A stretch of DNA of 64,000 nucleotides. Source: Buchnera aphidicola (Thelaxes californica) (GTDB lineage Bacteria; Pseudomonadota; Gammaproteobacteria; Enterobacterales; Enterobacteriaceae). Where the stretch lies: positions 259,033 to 323,032 of the forward strand of contig NZ_CP034852.1 of NCBI RefSeq assembly GCF_005080825.1, given 5' to 3'. Of this stretch, positions 19,781-30,987 are shown piece by piece; position 1 is the first letter of the stretch; each line of letters opens with the position of its first letter. A program made the position numbers and the translations under genes. Below the pieces are notes generated by a model that did not search any database, was not told where the DNA came from, and worked only from the letters and a program-made list of their open reading frames with translations.

Positions 19781-21079
19781 TTAAAATAAATATTTTAAAT
19801 TGTGCATATATTTTTTTCTTAAGATTTTAGGAATTAAAATTTTTCCATCAGAAGTTTGATTATTTTCTAAAATTGCAGCTAAAATCCTTCCAATTGCTAA
19901 ACCAGATCCATTTAAAGTATGTAAAAATGTTCTGTATTTTTTATTTTTAATAAATGAATATTTTTTTAAAGAAATACGTCGAGATTGAAATTCTTTCATA
20001 TTAGAACACGAAGAAACTTCAAGATAGCGATTTTGAGATGGAAACCATACTTCTAAGTCATATGTTTTTGAAGATGCAAAACTTAAATCTCCAGCACATA
20101 ACAGTATTTTTCTGTAAGGTAAATGTAACAATTGTAGTATTTTTTCTGCTTCTTTTGTTAAGATTTCTAATGATTGATGTGAATTTTCAGGTTCTACTAT
20201 TTGTATTAATTCTACTTTATCAAATTGATGCATGCGAATTAATCCTTTTGTATCTAATCCATAAGAATTACTTTCAGAACGAAAGCAAGCAGATAAAGCT
20301 GTCAATTTTATTGGTAATTGCTCATGAATAATATTTTTTTTTCTAAATATATTAATTAAAGGAACTTCTGCTGTAGGTATTAAAAAATATTTATTTACAT
20401 GAATATTATGAGTATCAGATAAACAAAATAATTCATTTTCAAATTTTGGCAATTGACCAGTACCATATAAAGATTCAGCATTCACTATATAAGGAACATT
20501 CATTTCTATGTAATTATGTTGATTAATATGAGTATCTAACATAAATTGACCTAAAGCACGATGTAATAAAGCAATTTTATTTGACATTACTACAAATCTA
20601 GAACCAGCAATTTTTGATCCAGTATTCCAATGTAGTCCTTTTATTTTTTTTCCTAATGTAATATGATCTTTTATTGGAAAATTAAATTGTTTAATTTTAC
20701 CCCATTTCAATATTTCTACATTATAAGATTCATTATTTCCATAAGGAACAGTAAAATCTGGTATGTTTGGAATGTGCATATAAAATTCTAATAAGTTATT
20801 TTGAATTTTATTTAATTCATTTTTAAAAAATATTAATTTTTTATTAATAATAATTACTTTTTGTTTTAATGATTGTATACTTTTTTTTTTTTTTAAATAA
20901 ATAGATATTTTTTGTGTTGATTGATTTCTAATATATTGTAACAATTCAGTTTTATTTTTTAAGTTTTTACGTTTTTTTTCTATTTTTTTTATAAAGTTAA
21001 TATCTAAATTAAAACCTCTTATTTTTAATTGATTTTGAGTATATTTTAATTGTTTTCGTATTAATTTTATATTTAACAT
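19781..21079 (-). CDS. serS: Seryl-tRNA synthetase
   Basis: Charges tRNA-Ser (one such tRNA is encoded at 36.8 kb) and tRNA-Sec where present. The 432-residue product is the normal length (E. coli 430). An N-terminal coiled-coil arm (about residues 1-105) is rich in lysine. The class II core has motif 2 in LSACFRSESNSYGLDTKGLIRMHQFDKVE, motif 3 in NGSGLAIGRILAAILE, and the serine pocket TAEVPL. The arm contains a run of 14 A residues on the coding strand (plus-strand T run at 20881-20894) that stays in frame. Confidence 0.97.
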   Translation of the reverse strand: MLNIKLIRKQLKYTQNQLKIRGFNLDINFIKKIEKKRKNLKNKTELLQYIRNQSTQKISIYLKKKKSIQSLKQKVIIINKKLIFFKNELNKIQNNLLEFYMHIPNIPDFTVPYGNNESYNVEILKWGKIKQFNFPIKDHITLGKKIKGLHWNTGSKIAGSRFVVMSNKIALLHRALGQFMLDTHINQHNYIEMNVPYIVNAESLYGTGQLPKFENELFCLSDTHNIHVNKYFLIPTAEVPLINIFRKKNIIHEQLPIKLTALSACFRSESNSYGLDTKGLIRMHQFDKVELIQIVEPENSHQSLEILTKEAEKILQLLHLPYRKILLCAGDLSFASSKTYDLEVWFPSQNRYLEVSSCSNMKEFQSRRISLKKYSFIKNKKYRTFLHTLNGSGLAIGRILAAILENNQTSDGKILIPKILRKKYMHNLKYLF

Positions 21080-21416
21080 GAAATTCCATATTGTTAATTT
21101 AATTATTTTTTTATGTTATCAAAATATTAAGTAGAAAAAAATACTTAAATTACAGAATCTAATCTTGAATTTTTATTTCAATATTCAATAAATTAACTTT
21201 TTTATTATGTGTTAATAAATTGTATTTTTAATTCATTAAAATAAAAATGTTTAGTGATTCTATTAATAATATTATATAATAATAATTAAAGAAATAAAAA
21301 ATATTATTAATGAAATTATTTTGGTAAATATTAAATATTTATATTGAATAAAATAATAATTAAAAATTTTTGTATATTAATGAAATTTAATGATGTATAT
21401 TTTTTTGAGAAAAATA
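21080..21416. other. Divergent intergenic region between serS and trxB
   Basis: About 337 bases between the minus-strand serS start and the chosen trxB start. It should hold promoters for both genes. The sequence is nearly all A+T; I see no RNA gene or protein remnant. Confidence 0.5.
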
Positions 21417-22379
21417 ATGCAAAAAAAAAATAATATTCACTCAGTAATCATTATTGGTTCAGGACCTGCTGGGTATACAGCATATATATACGCTGCAAGA
21501 GCAAATTTATTTCCTGTTTTAATTACAGGAAACAATATAGGAGGACAATTAACGACTACTCAAGATATTGAAAATTGGCCAGGAGAAATAAAAAAAATTA
21601 GCGGATCTGATTTAATGAATAGAATGCGACAACATGCTGAAAAATTTTCTAAAAACATTATTGAAGATCATATACAAAATGTAAATTTTAAAACTTTTCC
21701 TTTTGTTTTAAATGGGGAAAAAAAAAAATATTTTAGTAAAACTGTTATTATTGCTACTGGAGCTATTCCTAGACATTTAGGATTATCCTCTGAAGTTGAT
21801 TTTCAGGGAAAGGGTGTATCTTATTGTGCTACATGTGATGGATTTTTTTTTAAAAATCAAATTGTAGCAGTGATAGGAGGAGGTAATACTGCTATTGAAG
21901 AAGTTTTATATTTAACAAAAATTGTAAAAAAAATTTATTTAATTCATAGAAATTCAACATTTAAAGCAGAAAAAATATTAATTCAACGTATGCGTCCATA
22001 TATACATACAAAAAAAATTATTATATATAAAAACTATGTAGTAAAAGAAATTTTAGGAAATGAATTAGGAGTAAATACAATATATATACAATCTAATCTT
22101 AATAAAAATATCACCAAAAAAATACAAGTATCAGGAATATTTATAGCAATAGGACATATACCTAACACTAATTTATTTCATCAACAATTAAAAACAGAAA
22201 ATGGTTATATATTAGTAAAATATGGAAATCATGGTTTTTTTACACAAACTAGTATTCCAGGTATTTTTGCTGCTGGAGATGTTATTGATCATGTATATAA
22301 ACAAGCAATCACATCTGCAGCAAGTGGTTGTATGGCTGCATTGGATGTCGATCGTTATTTAGATCAAAATTCCCAATAA
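21417..22379 (+). CDS. trxB: Thioredoxin reductase
   Basis: FAD enzyme that reduces thioredoxin with NADPH. I choose ATG 21417 (MQKKNNIHSVIIIGSGPAGY), which matches the E. coli start position and has GAG upstream; ATG codons at 21390 and 21393 would add nine residues. The product then has 320 residues (E. coli 321). The FAD motif GSGPAGY is at 14-20, redox cysteines C137 and C140 are in SYCATCDG, the NADPH motif GGGNTAIEE follows near 155, and GIFAAGDVIDH is near the end. Confidence 0.96.
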   Translation: MQKKNNIHSVIIIGSGPAGYTAYIYAARANLFPVLITGNNIGGQLTTTQDIENWPGEIKKISGSDLMNRMRQHAEKFSKNIIEDHIQNVNFKTFPFVLNGEKKKYFSKTVIIATGAIPRHLGLSSEVDFQGKGVSYCATCDGFFFKNQIVAVIGGGNTAIEEVLYLTKIVKKIYLIHRNSTFKAEKILIQRMRPYIHTKKIIIYKNYVVKEILGNELGVNTIYIQSNLNKNITKKIQVSGIFIAIGHIPNTNLFHQQLKTENGYILVKYGNHGFFTQTSIPGIFAAGDVIDHVYKQAITSAASGCMAALDVDRYLDQNSQ

Positions 22380-22466
22380 AAATTATTTATTTTGAAAAAA
22401 ATTAATTATTTAAATAATTTATTATCATGATATATTCAAAAATTATACTTATAAGGAACAATTTCG

Positions 22467-22685
22467 ATGGCTAAAGAAGAAAATATTGAAATGCAAGGAA
22501 CAGTAATAGATACATTACCAAATACTATGTTTCGTGTAGAACTAGAAAATGGTCATAAAATAACAGCTCATATTTCAGGAAAAATGAGAAAAAACTATAT
22601 TCGTATTTTAACAGGAGATAAAGTAACTATTGAATTAACTCCTTATGATTTAAATAAAGGTAGAATTATTTTTAGAAGTAGATAA
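22467..22685 (+). CDS. infA: Translation initiation factor IF-1
   Basis: Small S1-like OB-fold protein that occupies the 30S A site during initiation. The 72-residue product has exactly the E. coli length and nearly the same sequence: [19 protein letters not shown] at the start, [24 protein letters not shown] in the middle and a basic GRIIFRSR end. Ribosome binding site AAGGA about ten bases upstream. It is an isolated gene between trxB and aspS, all three on the plus strand. Confidence 0.99.
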   Translation: MAKEENIEMQGTVIDTLPNTMFRVELENGHKITAHISGKMRKNYIRILTGDKVTIELTPYDLNKGRIIFRSR

Positions 22686-22805
22686 TCAAACAATTGTTTT
22701 AAAAAAAATAAATTTTTAATAAAAAATATAAAATATATTAATAGAATAATTTTAATTTAATTAAATATTTTTTATATTAAAATAATGATACAGGTTTAAA
22801 TAAAA

Positions 22806-24569
22806 ATGCGTACAAAATATTGTGGAAATCTTAGATTATGTGATGTAAATACAATAGTATCTCTATGTGGATGGGTTGAACAATATAGACAATTTAAACA
22901 ATGTATTTTTATAGATTTACGTGATAGAGAAGGCTTAGTACAAATTTTTATTAAAAATACGAATTATAAGAATTTTATTTTAGCAAAAAAATTACGTCAA
23001 AATTTTTGTATTAAAATTTCTGGTATAGTTAAGGAAAGAAAGAGTAATGTTAATAAAAACATACTTAGTGGAGAAATAGAAGTTTATGTACAAGATATTG
23101 TTATTTTAAGTAGTTCTAAATCTCTTCCTAAAAATTTTTTATTAAAAAATAATATAGAAAAATACAGTTTAAAATATAGATATTTAGATTTAAAAAACTA
23201 CAATTTAATGAATAATTTTAAAGTACGTAGCAAAGTAATTTTTTTGTTAAATAAGTTTATGCACAAAAATAATATTTTGAATGTTGAAACTCCTATATTA
23301 ACTAAATCAACACCTGAAGGAGCTCGTGATTATATTGTTCCTAGTCGATTGCATCAAGGAAAATTTTATGCTTTACCTCAATCACCTCAATTATTTAAAC
23401 AATTATTAATGATTGCTGGTTTTGATCGATATTATCAAATAGCAAAATGTTTTCGAGATGAAGATTTACGTTCCGATAGACAACCAGAATTCACTCAAAT
23501 TGATATGGAATTTTCTTTTATGAATTCCTATAAAATTCGATTATTATCAGAAAAAATGATATGTCAATTATGGAAAAATATAAAAAAAATTGATTTGGGT
23601 ATATTTCCTATTATTTCTTTTGCAACTGCTATGTCTTTATATGGAACAGATAAACCTGATTTGAGAAATCCTTTACAAATAACAGATATTAGTAATATTT
23701 TATTATCTAAAAAAATTAATACATTTAATTCTCTAAAAATAGAGAATATAAATTTTTGTGCAATTCACATTAAAAATAATTTTATTAAAAATAAATTAGA
23801 TCTTAATTCATATCAAAAATATTTTAAAGAACAAAATATTTCTGATTTATTTTTTATTAATTTTGATAAAATTACTGATAATGATATAAAAATATCAACT
23901 AATTATGTTATAAATTTTTCCAATCAAGAAATAAAACAAATTGTTCAATTAACTCAATCCAAAGAAGGTGATTGTATTGTTTTTTCATATGGTTTAAAAA
24001 ACATTGTCATTAATATTATGGGTAAATTAAGAACAAAAATTGGAAAAGATTTAAACCTTATTAATCCATTATTATGGAAACCTGTATGGATTATTGATTT
24101 TCCATTATTTGAAAAAAAAAATGACTTAAATTTTTTTTCTAGTGTACATCATCCTTTTACTGCACCAAAAAAATATACTGCAGAAATATTACAGAAACAA
24201 CCACTTACAATACTTAGCGATTCTTATGATTTAGTTATCAATGGTTATGAAATTGGAGGTGGATCTATAAGAATTAATGATATAAAATTACAAAAAATAA
24301 TTTTAAAAATGCTTGGAATAAATGAAATTCAACAAAAAGAAAAATTTGGTTTTTTTTTAGAAGCATTAGAATATGGACCTCCTCCTCATGGGGGTATTGC
24401 ATTTGGTTTAGATAGAATTATAATGTTATTAACTGCAAGTAATAGTATAAAAGATGTAATTGCATTTCCAAAAACTACTTCTGCTATATGTCAAACTACA
24501 AATGCACCAAATATACTCGATGCATCTATATTAAATAGTTTGTCAATCAGTTTATTAAAAAATATTTAA
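22806..24569 (+). CDS. aspS: Aspartyl-tRNA synthetase
   Basis: Class II synthetase that charges tRNA-Asp. The 587-residue product matches the E. coli length (590). It has an N-terminal anticodon-binding OB fold (residues about 1-105, [16 protein letters not shown]), motif 1 around [13 protein letters not shown], motif 2 [20 protein letters not shown], the bacterial GAD insertion (about 285-405, weakly conserved and lysine/asparagine-rich here), and motif 3 [14 protein letters not shown]. Its mRNA probably continues into the yebC stub 54 bases downstream. Confidence 0.97.
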   Translation: MRTKYCGNLRLCDVNTIVSLCGWVEQYRQFKQCIFIDLRDREGLVQIFIKNTNYKNFILAKKLRQNFCIKISGIVKERKSNVNKNILSGEIEVYVQDIVILSSSKSLPKNFLLKNNIEKYSLKYRYLDLKNYNLMNNFKVRSKVIFLLNKFMHKNNILNVETPILTKSTPEGARDYIVPSRLHQGKFYALPQSPQLFKQLLMIAGFDRYYQIAKCFRDEDLRSDRQPEFTQIDMEFSFMNSYKIRLLSEKMICQLWKNIKKIDLGIFPIISFATAMSLYGTDKPDLRNPLQITDISNILLSKKINTFNSLKIENINFCAIHIKNNFIKNKLDLNSYQKYFKEQNISDLFFINFDKITDNDIKISTNYVINFSNQEIKQIVQLTQSKEGDCIVFSYGLKNIVINIMGKLRTKIGKDLNLINPLLWKPVWIIDFPLFEKKNDLNFFSSVHHPFTAPKKYTAEILQKQPLTILSDSYDLVINGYEIGGGSIRINDIKLQKIILKMLGINEIQQKEKFGFFLEALEYGPPPHGGIAFGLDRIIMLLTASNSIKDVIAFPKTTSAICQTTNAPNILDASILNSLSISLLKNI

Positions 24570-24623
24570 AAAATGTGGTATTTTTTACAAATTATGAAAT
24601 ATTTTTTATAAAGGATAAGAATA

Positions 24624-24851
24624 ATGGCTGGACATAGTAAATGGTCAAACACTAAACATAGAAAACATGCTCAAGATGTTAAAAAAAGCAAAGTCTTTAT
24701 GAAATTAACTAGAGAATTAACTACTTCAGTTAAATTAGGAGGAAAAAATCCGACATATAATGCTCATTTGAGAACAACAATAAATAAAGCGTTAAATTAT
24801 AATATGCCTAAAATTACTATTCAAAAAATTATTGATCGTTGTATTGAGTGA
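24624..24851 (+). pseudogene. yebC: yebC remnant: N-terminal 75 codons only
   Basis: YebC/PmpR family protein (about 246 residues in E. coli); recent family work links YebC members to relief of ribosome stalling. The 75 residues here match the family from MAGHSKWSNTKHRKHAQDVKKSK through the N-terminal helical domain. They stop at a TGA just before the conserved YEGYGPGG segment. Domains 2 and 3 are missing and I cannot find them in any frame of the 1.58 kb that follows. The stub keeps a ribosome binding site (AAGGA) and good conservation, so it may be a recent truncation or a retained mini-protein. Its position after aspS is as in other gammaproteobacteria. Confidence 0.8.
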
Positions 24852-26433
24852 ATAAAAAAAAATAATTTTTTAAAAATGTTTTATTATGAAATATTTTATA
24901 TATATAATCTGTAAAATATCTCAACAAAAAATAAATTAATTATAGTTTTAATTAAATTATTTAACTCATCACATCGAATAATTTTATAAATTATTAACAA
25001 TATACCTATTATTCTAGGTATAAATTAATTTCATAAAATAAAAAATATTTATAGAAATCAAATTTATTTAAAATAATTAATATATTATTAAATTCTCGAA
25101 TTTTAATAAATTTAATAAATATCCTAATAATAAATTAATTTATTTTTATTCATTAATTAATGTTGTGTGTTACATTTTGTATTCTAAATTTTTGAAATAT
25201 ATAAGAATTAATAGATATCAAAATTATTTTATTTTTAAATAAATTTAATTGAAAAAATAACAGAAAATACACAATATATACAATTTTTTAATATTATTCA
25301 ATAATTTATCTTGTAAACTTTAAGAAAATAATTCTATATATTTTTGTTAATATTTATGTAAATATGAAATTATTTCTTTAAAATATTATTTATAATTATT
25401 TTAAATACCATTTACAAAATCAATTCACATATGATATTAAAGACATTTTTTAATGTATTTTAATACACAACACTATCCATTTTTCTTTTAATACAATAAA
25501 TTAATAACTAGAATTAAAAATGTATTAATTTTGAATAAAGAATTACATAATATAATCAATTATAAAAATTCAACATTTTTTCTAAAAAACACAAAAAAAA
25601 CATTATTTTATTATGATAAATACTAATAAAATTTCACCCTAAAAAAAAGATACATCAACATTTAAACATTATATTTTGATATTTAAAAATAATTATAAAT
25701 TTAAAACATAATGATCATCATTATAATTATATGATAACAATCTAATTCTATATTTTTGTAAAAAACTAAATATCTAAAAAAAAAGTCTTAGATTAATATG
25801 AACAGATGAAAGAATGTCAAAAATATTATTTATTGAAAATAATTAATTTATTTTGTTATAAAATAAAAAAATCACATGGTAAAGATTAATGAATTATGAA
25901 CAATTATGATTTCTTATTTTTTAATGAAATTATTTTATGTTTTGTTCATTAAAAATATTTATTACTTCAGATAATTTATCGAAAAATAATAAATTAAGAA
26001 ACAAATACTATTGTTATTACAATATTTTTCAAATTTTTATTTCAAATATACTATTTTTTTTATATTTTATGTACATAACATATTATGTTATTTTTTAACA
26101 TCTATTTTAATAATATATTGAAATATATTATTAAACACTGTCATAAAATGGTAAAAAAAAATTTTAAAATTTTGTTTATAAAAATAATTTTACATGAATT
26201 AACTTATTATCATCTTTTAAAATAAAATTTATGATTTTTTTTTATAAATATTTACCAATGTGAATTTTAATTTTCAATTAAACTCCGTAAAATAAAAATT
26301 TCATTTTAAAAAAAATAGACATGGATACATATAATACAATTTTTTTAAAAATATAATTTATAATTTAAATATTATATTAAAACAATAATATTGTATTTAT
26401 AATTTTAATATATAAAACATCATCAATATGAAA
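24852..26433. other. Gene desert between the yebC stub and pykA
   Basis: About 1.58 kb with no recognisable gene on either strand. In E. coli the interval from yebC to pykA holds ruvCAB, znuABC and others, some of which I recall as kept in the pea-aphid Buchnera. No Walker motif, permease-like hydrophobic frame, or yebC continuation is visible. A small inverted repeat (8-bp arms, 25001-25022) is the only structure noted. I read it as thoroughly eroded coding DNA. Confidence 0.7.
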
Positions 26434-27879
26434 TTATAATATTTTTAATATACGACTAGAATTAGTTTTTCCTTGTTTTCCCATAATATCTCCTTGTGTG
26501 ATAATAACCACATCTCCTATACATACACATTTTTTGCTTAACAATATTGTTATTGCTTCTTTTGCTGCGTTTAAACCCGAGGAAATTGTATTAAAATAAA
26601 TTGGAGTCACACCTCGATATAATGCAGATAAATTTAATGTTTTATAATTTTTTGATAAAGCAAAAATTGGAAGTCCTGAAGTAATTCTAGAAGTTAATAG
26701 AGCTGTTCTACCTGATTCAGTCATAGTTATAATTGCTTTAACTCCTTTTAAATGATTTGCAGAATACATAGCAGACATTGCAACAGCTTCTTCTATACTA
26801 TCAAATATTACATCTAATCGATGTCGAGACACATTAATACTAGGCATTTTTTCTGCACCTACACATACTTTGTGCATTGAAGATACTGTTTCTAAAGGAA
26901 AATTTCCAGTAGCAGTTTCAGAAGATAACATTACTGCATCACTTCCATCTAACACTGCATTAGCAACATCCATAACTTCTGCTCTTGTTGGAAAAGGATT
27001 CATATTCATTGATTCCATCATTTGAGTAGCAGTAATTACTAAACGATTTAATTGTCTGGCTTTTCTAATAAGTTTTTTTTGTATTCCAGCTAATTCAGGA
27101 TCACCTATTTCAACACCTAAATCTCCTCTAGCAACCATAATACCATCAGAAGCTAAAATCATTGAAGAAATAATATTATCATTAGCAACAGCTTCAGCAC
27201 GTTCGATTTTTGCAATAATTTTTACGTTTCCATTCGCTTTTTTAACTAAATTTTTTGCATAAATTAAATCTTCCGGAGAACGTGGAAATGATATGGCTAA
27301 ATAATCTAAATCCATCTTTACTGCTGTAATAATATCTTTTTTATCTTTATTAGTAATGACTGTAGCAGATAAACCTCCACCTAACTTATTAATTCCTTTA
27401 TTATTAGATAATATACCTCCAACTAAAACTTTGGTAATTACTTGAAATGAATTTACTTGTTTAATTTTTAACTGTATTCTTCCATCATCTAACAATAAAA
27501 CATCATTTGGAAAAACATCATTAGGTAAATTTTTATAATCTATACCTACAGAAGTAACATCTCCGTGTTCCGGGTGACAATTTACGTCTAAAATAAACAT
27601 ATCATTTTTTTTTAAAAAAACTTGAGATTTAGTAAATTTAGTGATACGAATTTTAGGTCCTTGTAAATCTCCTAAAAGTGCTACATGAACACCTAACTTT
27701 TCGCGAATCATTTTTGCCATTTCAATTCTTTGAATATGTTCTGATAATGAACCATGAGAAAAATTTAAACGTAATACATTTACTCCTAATTTTATTATTT
27801 TTTCTAAATTTTGATCATAATCAGTAGATGGTCCTAAAGTGGCAACAATTTTAGTTCTGCGATAGCATTTTTTTATCAT
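26434..27879 (-). CDS. pykA: Pyruvate kinase (PykA type)
   Basis: Last step of glycolysis: phosphoenolpyruvate plus ADP to pyruvate plus ATP. The 481-residue product matches E. coli PykA (480), and the gene sits beside zwf as in E. coli. Visible motifs are [11 protein letters not shown] at the N terminus, LRLNFSHG, the active-site segment [42 protein letters not shown], and [28 protein letters not shown]. The C-terminal domain is complete. It is divergently oriented from zwf. Confidence 0.97.
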   Translation of the reverse strand: MIKKCYRRTKIVATLGPSTDYDQNLEKIIKLGVNVLRLNFSHGSLSEHIQRIEMAKMIREKLGVHVALLGDLQGPKIRITKFTKSQVFLKKNDMFILDVNCHPEHGDVTSVGIDYKNLPNDVFPNDVLLLDDGRIQLKIKQVNSFQVITKVLVGGILSNNKGINKLGGGLSATVITNKDKKDIITAVKMDLDYLAISFPRSPEDLIYAKNLVKKANGNVKIIAKIERAEAVANDNIISSMILASDGIMVARGDLGVEIGDPELAGIQKKLIRKARQLNRLVITATQMMESMNMNPFPTRAEVMDVANAVLDGSDAVMLSSETATGNFPLETVSSMHKVCVGAEKMPSINVSRHRLDVIFDSIEEAVAMSAMYSANHLKGVKAIITMTESGRTALLTSRITSGLPIFALSKNYKTLNLSALYRGVTPIYFNTISSGLNAAKEAITILLSKKCVCIGDVVIITQGDIMGKQGKTNSSRILKIL

Positions 27880-28293
27880 ATTTCATCCTAAAAAAATATT
27901 ATTAAATAGTTAAAGAAAAGTTAATAAATTTATTTCAAATTATTAAAATAAATTATATAGCAATTATGTTTTATATAAAATAAATTAATTATTTATAAAA
28001 AAAATTAATAAAAAACATTTACTTATTTTAAATGATATCATTGAATATATACAATAATAAAAATATTTTTTAAATTATAAAAAAAATTTTATTCATTTTT
28101 TTAAATAATATTTTTATATTAAATAAAATTTAAAAAAAACTATTATTTCTATCCATTTGAAATAATTTCTTTTAAAATAAATGAATATATCATTACATCT
28201 TCTATCTTTTTATTAAAAAATTACAAATATTTTTAACATTTTTATTTTTTTTAAAATATGTTTAAATATATTTAAAAAAAAGAGTAAATATAC
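27880..28293. other. Divergent intergenic region between pykA and zwf
   Basis: 414 bases that must contain promoters for both pykA (minus) and zwf (plus). It is almost entirely A+T with many TATAAT-like strings, so no promoter can be singled out. No hexR gene or other regulator is visible where E. coli has hexR between these genes. Confidence 0.5.
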
Positions 28294-29751
28294 ATGGAAA
28301 ATCAAAATACACAAAATTATTGTCTCGTGATTTTTGGAGCTAAAGGAGATTTAGCTCGTAGAAAATTATTACCTGCATTATATCATTTAGAAAAATTAAA
28401 AAAGTTAAATAATCATTTTAGAATTATTGGTGTTGCACGAGCAACATGGAATAAGCATGATTATTTATTAATAGTAAAAAAATCTTTGCAACATTTTTTA
28501 AACGAAAAAATTAATGACCTAATATGGAAAAATTTAAGTGTTCGATTTGATTTTTGTAATTTAGATGTTACTGAATTACATCAATTTTCTCAATTAAAAA
28601 AAATCATTTGTAATACCAATTCTTTAATTATTAATTATTTTGCAACACCATCTAATTTATTTGAACCTATTTGTGCAGGTTTAACATCTATTCAATTGAA
28701 TTCTATGAATTCAAGAATTATAATAGAAAAACCTATAGGAAATTCATTATACACTTCAAATTTAATTAATGAAAAAATAGGACAATATTTTCAAGAATCC
28801 CAAATTTTTAGAATTGATCATTATTTGGGAAAAGAAACATTATTGAATTTGCCATATTTACGATTTTCTAATAGTATATTATATAATATATGGAATAAAG
28901 AAAACATTGATCATATTCAAATTACTTTATCTGAAAAAGTAGGAATTGAAGGAAGATGGAATTATTTTAATCAAACTGGTCAAATTAGAGATATGGTTCA
29001 AAATCATTTGTTACAAATTTTAACTATAATTACTATGTCGCAACCAAATAATCTTACTGCAGATAATATAAGAAATGAAAAAGTAAAAATATTAAAATCA
29101 TTAAGATATATGGAAAATCAAAATTTTAATAAAAACATAGTAATAGGACAATACAAACATGGATTATTTAATGGTAAGATCCTGCCAGGATATACTCAAG
29201 AAAACAAAATTACAGAGTGTAGTAATATAGAAACATTTGTAGCTATAAAAATGTTTATTGATAATATGCAATGGAAAAATGTTCCTTTTTATGTACGTAC
29301 TGGAAAAAGATTAAGTAAAAAATCTTCAAAAATAGTTCTGGTTTTTAAAAAACCGATAAATAATTTGTTTAATCATGTTGCTCAATTAAGTAATAAGTTA
29401 ATTATTCGAATTGAACCAAATGAAGGTTTTGAATTAGAAATTTTTAATAAAGTTCCACAAGTCACACATAAAAATATACTATTTAATACCAAATTTAATT
29501 TTTCTTATGATCAATCTTTTCCAAACTATAAATTAATTGGTGCTTATGAACGGCTATTATTAGAATGCATAAATGGAAATCAATCATTATTTGTTAGAAG
29601 AGATGAAATTGAAGAATCGTGGAAATGGATTGATTCAATCATTCTGTTATTAAAAAATAACAATATTATTTTGCATAAATATCAATCTGGTAGTAATGGT
29701 CCTTCTTCTGCAAAAGATTTAATTGAGGTAGATAATAGATTTTGGATTTAA
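28294..29751 (+). CDS. zwf: Glucose-6-phosphate 1-dehydrogenase
   Basis: Oxidises glucose-6-phosphate to 6-phosphogluconolactone, making NADPH; its product is the substrate of Pgl at the left edge of the window. The 485-residue protein is near the E. coli length (491). The NADP-binding FGAKGDLARRKLLPALYHL is at the N terminus, the active-site RIDHYLGKE has D175 and H176, EKPIGNS precedes it, and VPFYVRTGKRL is in the C-terminal half. All are intact. Confidence 0.98.
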   Translation: MENQNTQNYCLVIFGAKGDLARRKLLPALYHLEKLKKLNNHFRIIGVARATWNKHDYLLIVKKSLQHFLNEKINDLIWKNLSVRFDFCNLDVTELHQFSQLKKIICNTNSLIINYFATPSNLFEPICAGLTSIQLNSMNSRIIIEKPIGNSLYTSNLINEKIGQYFQESQIFRIDHYLGKETLLNLPYLRFSNSILYNIWNKENIDHIQITLSEKVGIEGRWNYFNQTGQIRDMVQNHLLQILTIITMSQPNNLTADNIRNEKVKILKSLRYMENQNFNKNIVIGQYKHGLFNGKILPGYTQENKITECSNIETFVAIKMFIDNMQWKNVPFYVRTGKRLSKKSSKIVLVFKKPINNLFNHVAQLSNKLIIRIEPNEGFELEIFNKVPQVTHKNILFNTKFNFSYDQSFPNYKLIGAYERLLLECINGNQSLFVRRDEIEESWKWIDSIILLLKNNNIILHKYQSGSNGPSSAKDLIEVDNRFWI

Positions 29752-29926
29752 TATTGAAATTTGTTTTATTTAAATTAAAAAAAATATATACTACTATAGT
29801 ATAGTAAAAAAATAAATTAATAAAAAAATATGCATCATTTTTAAGTTATCTCAGGTAAAATATTTTTTTTTAATGACATAGAAAATATAATTTTTATTAT
29901 AACTTTTTTTCTAAAGGAATACTTTT

Positions 29927-30820
29927 ATGTTTCGAGCTCTATTATTTGTTTTAACAAATTTATCAATTTTACTTATACTAAGTATAGTATGTTTTTTTAC
30001 TGGTATACATAGTGGAAGTGTACAAAAACTTCTTCTTACATCACTTTTATTTGGTTTCACTGGATCATTTATTTCATTATTTTTTTCGAAATGGATTGCA
30101 ATAAAATCTGTAAATGCTCATGTTATTAAAAAAGCGAATAATACTATAGAAAAATGGTTAATTAATGAAATTGTAAAGCAATCTGAATTTGTAGGTATTA
30201 AAACTCCTGAATTAGCAATATATGAATCTGTAGATATAAATGCTTTTGCTACTGGAGCGACTCAAAACTCAGCATTAATTGCTGTTTCTACAGGTTTATT
30301 AAAAAATATGAAAAAAAACGAAATTCAAGCAGTATTAGCTCATGAAATGAGTCATATTAAAAGTGGAGATATGGTTACTATGACTTTGTTACAAGGAATT
30401 GTAAATACTTTTGTAATATTTTTTTCAAGATGTGCCGCACAATTCATAAGTCAATTGTTTACTAAAAATACAGAACAAAATGAGAATTTAACAACAAATT
30501 TTTTAGGGTTGTCTTATAATACTATTTATCATACAGTATCTATAATATTAGAATTAACTTTAGGGATATTAGCAAGTATAATCACTTTATGGTATTCTAG
30601 AAGAAGAGAATTTTTTGCCGATTCAGGGGCAGCACAAATAGTAGGAAAAGAAAAAATGATTGATGCTTTACTAAGATTACAAAATAATTATGAATCTACA
30701 GTAAATAATTCAATTATTGCATTTTGCATTAATGGAAAAAAAAAGAAAAACAATTTTACAAAATGGTTTGCAACTCACCCGTCCTTATCCCAAAGAATTC
30801 GAGAATTAAAAAAAATATAA
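29927..30820 (+). CDS. htpX: Membrane zinc protease HtpX
   Basis: Inner-membrane M48 metalloprotease involved in membrane protein quality control. The 297-residue product (E. coli 293) has two N-terminal membrane segments (about 4-24 and 34-55), the zinc motif in VLAHEMSHIKSGD near residue 140, two further hydrophobic stretches around 155-170 and 200-220, and the third ligand glutamate in RRREFFADSGAAQ. It ends with the WFATHPSLSQRIREL motif. A hairpin follows it at 30849-30885. Confidence 0.96.
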   Translation: MFRALLFVLTNLSILLILSIVCFFTGIHSGSVQKLLLTSLLFGFTGSFISLFFSKWIAIKSVNAHVIKKANNTIEKWLINEIVKQSEFVGIKTPELAIYESVDINAFATGATQNSALIAVSTGLLKNMKKNEIQAVLAHEMSHIKSGDMVTMTLLQGIVNTFVIFFSRCAAQFISQLFTKNTEQNENLTTNFLGLSYNTIYHTVSIILELTLGILASIITLWYSRRREFFADSGAAQIVGKEKMIDALLRLQNNYESTVNNSIIAFCINGKKKKNNFTKWFATHPSLSQRIRELKKI

Positions 30821-30848
30821 ACATTTCTAAAATTTGTTAATATAAATT

Positions 30849-30885
30849 ATTGTTATATTTTACTTTTTAAAAGTAATATAACAAT
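30849..30885 (+). terminator. Hairpin after htpX
   Basis: Arms at 30849-30859 and 30875-30885 pair perfectly (11 bp), with a further ACT/AGT pairing inside that leaves a two-base bulge. It begins about 30 bases after the htpX stop. Read as its terminator. Confidence 0.5.
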
Positions 30886-30987
30886 ATTAAACATATAAAA
30901 ATATTATTTTGTATATACAAATATTAATATTTTTATATTACATATATACTTTGACACATAAAACATACATCATTTAAGCCCATTTTA

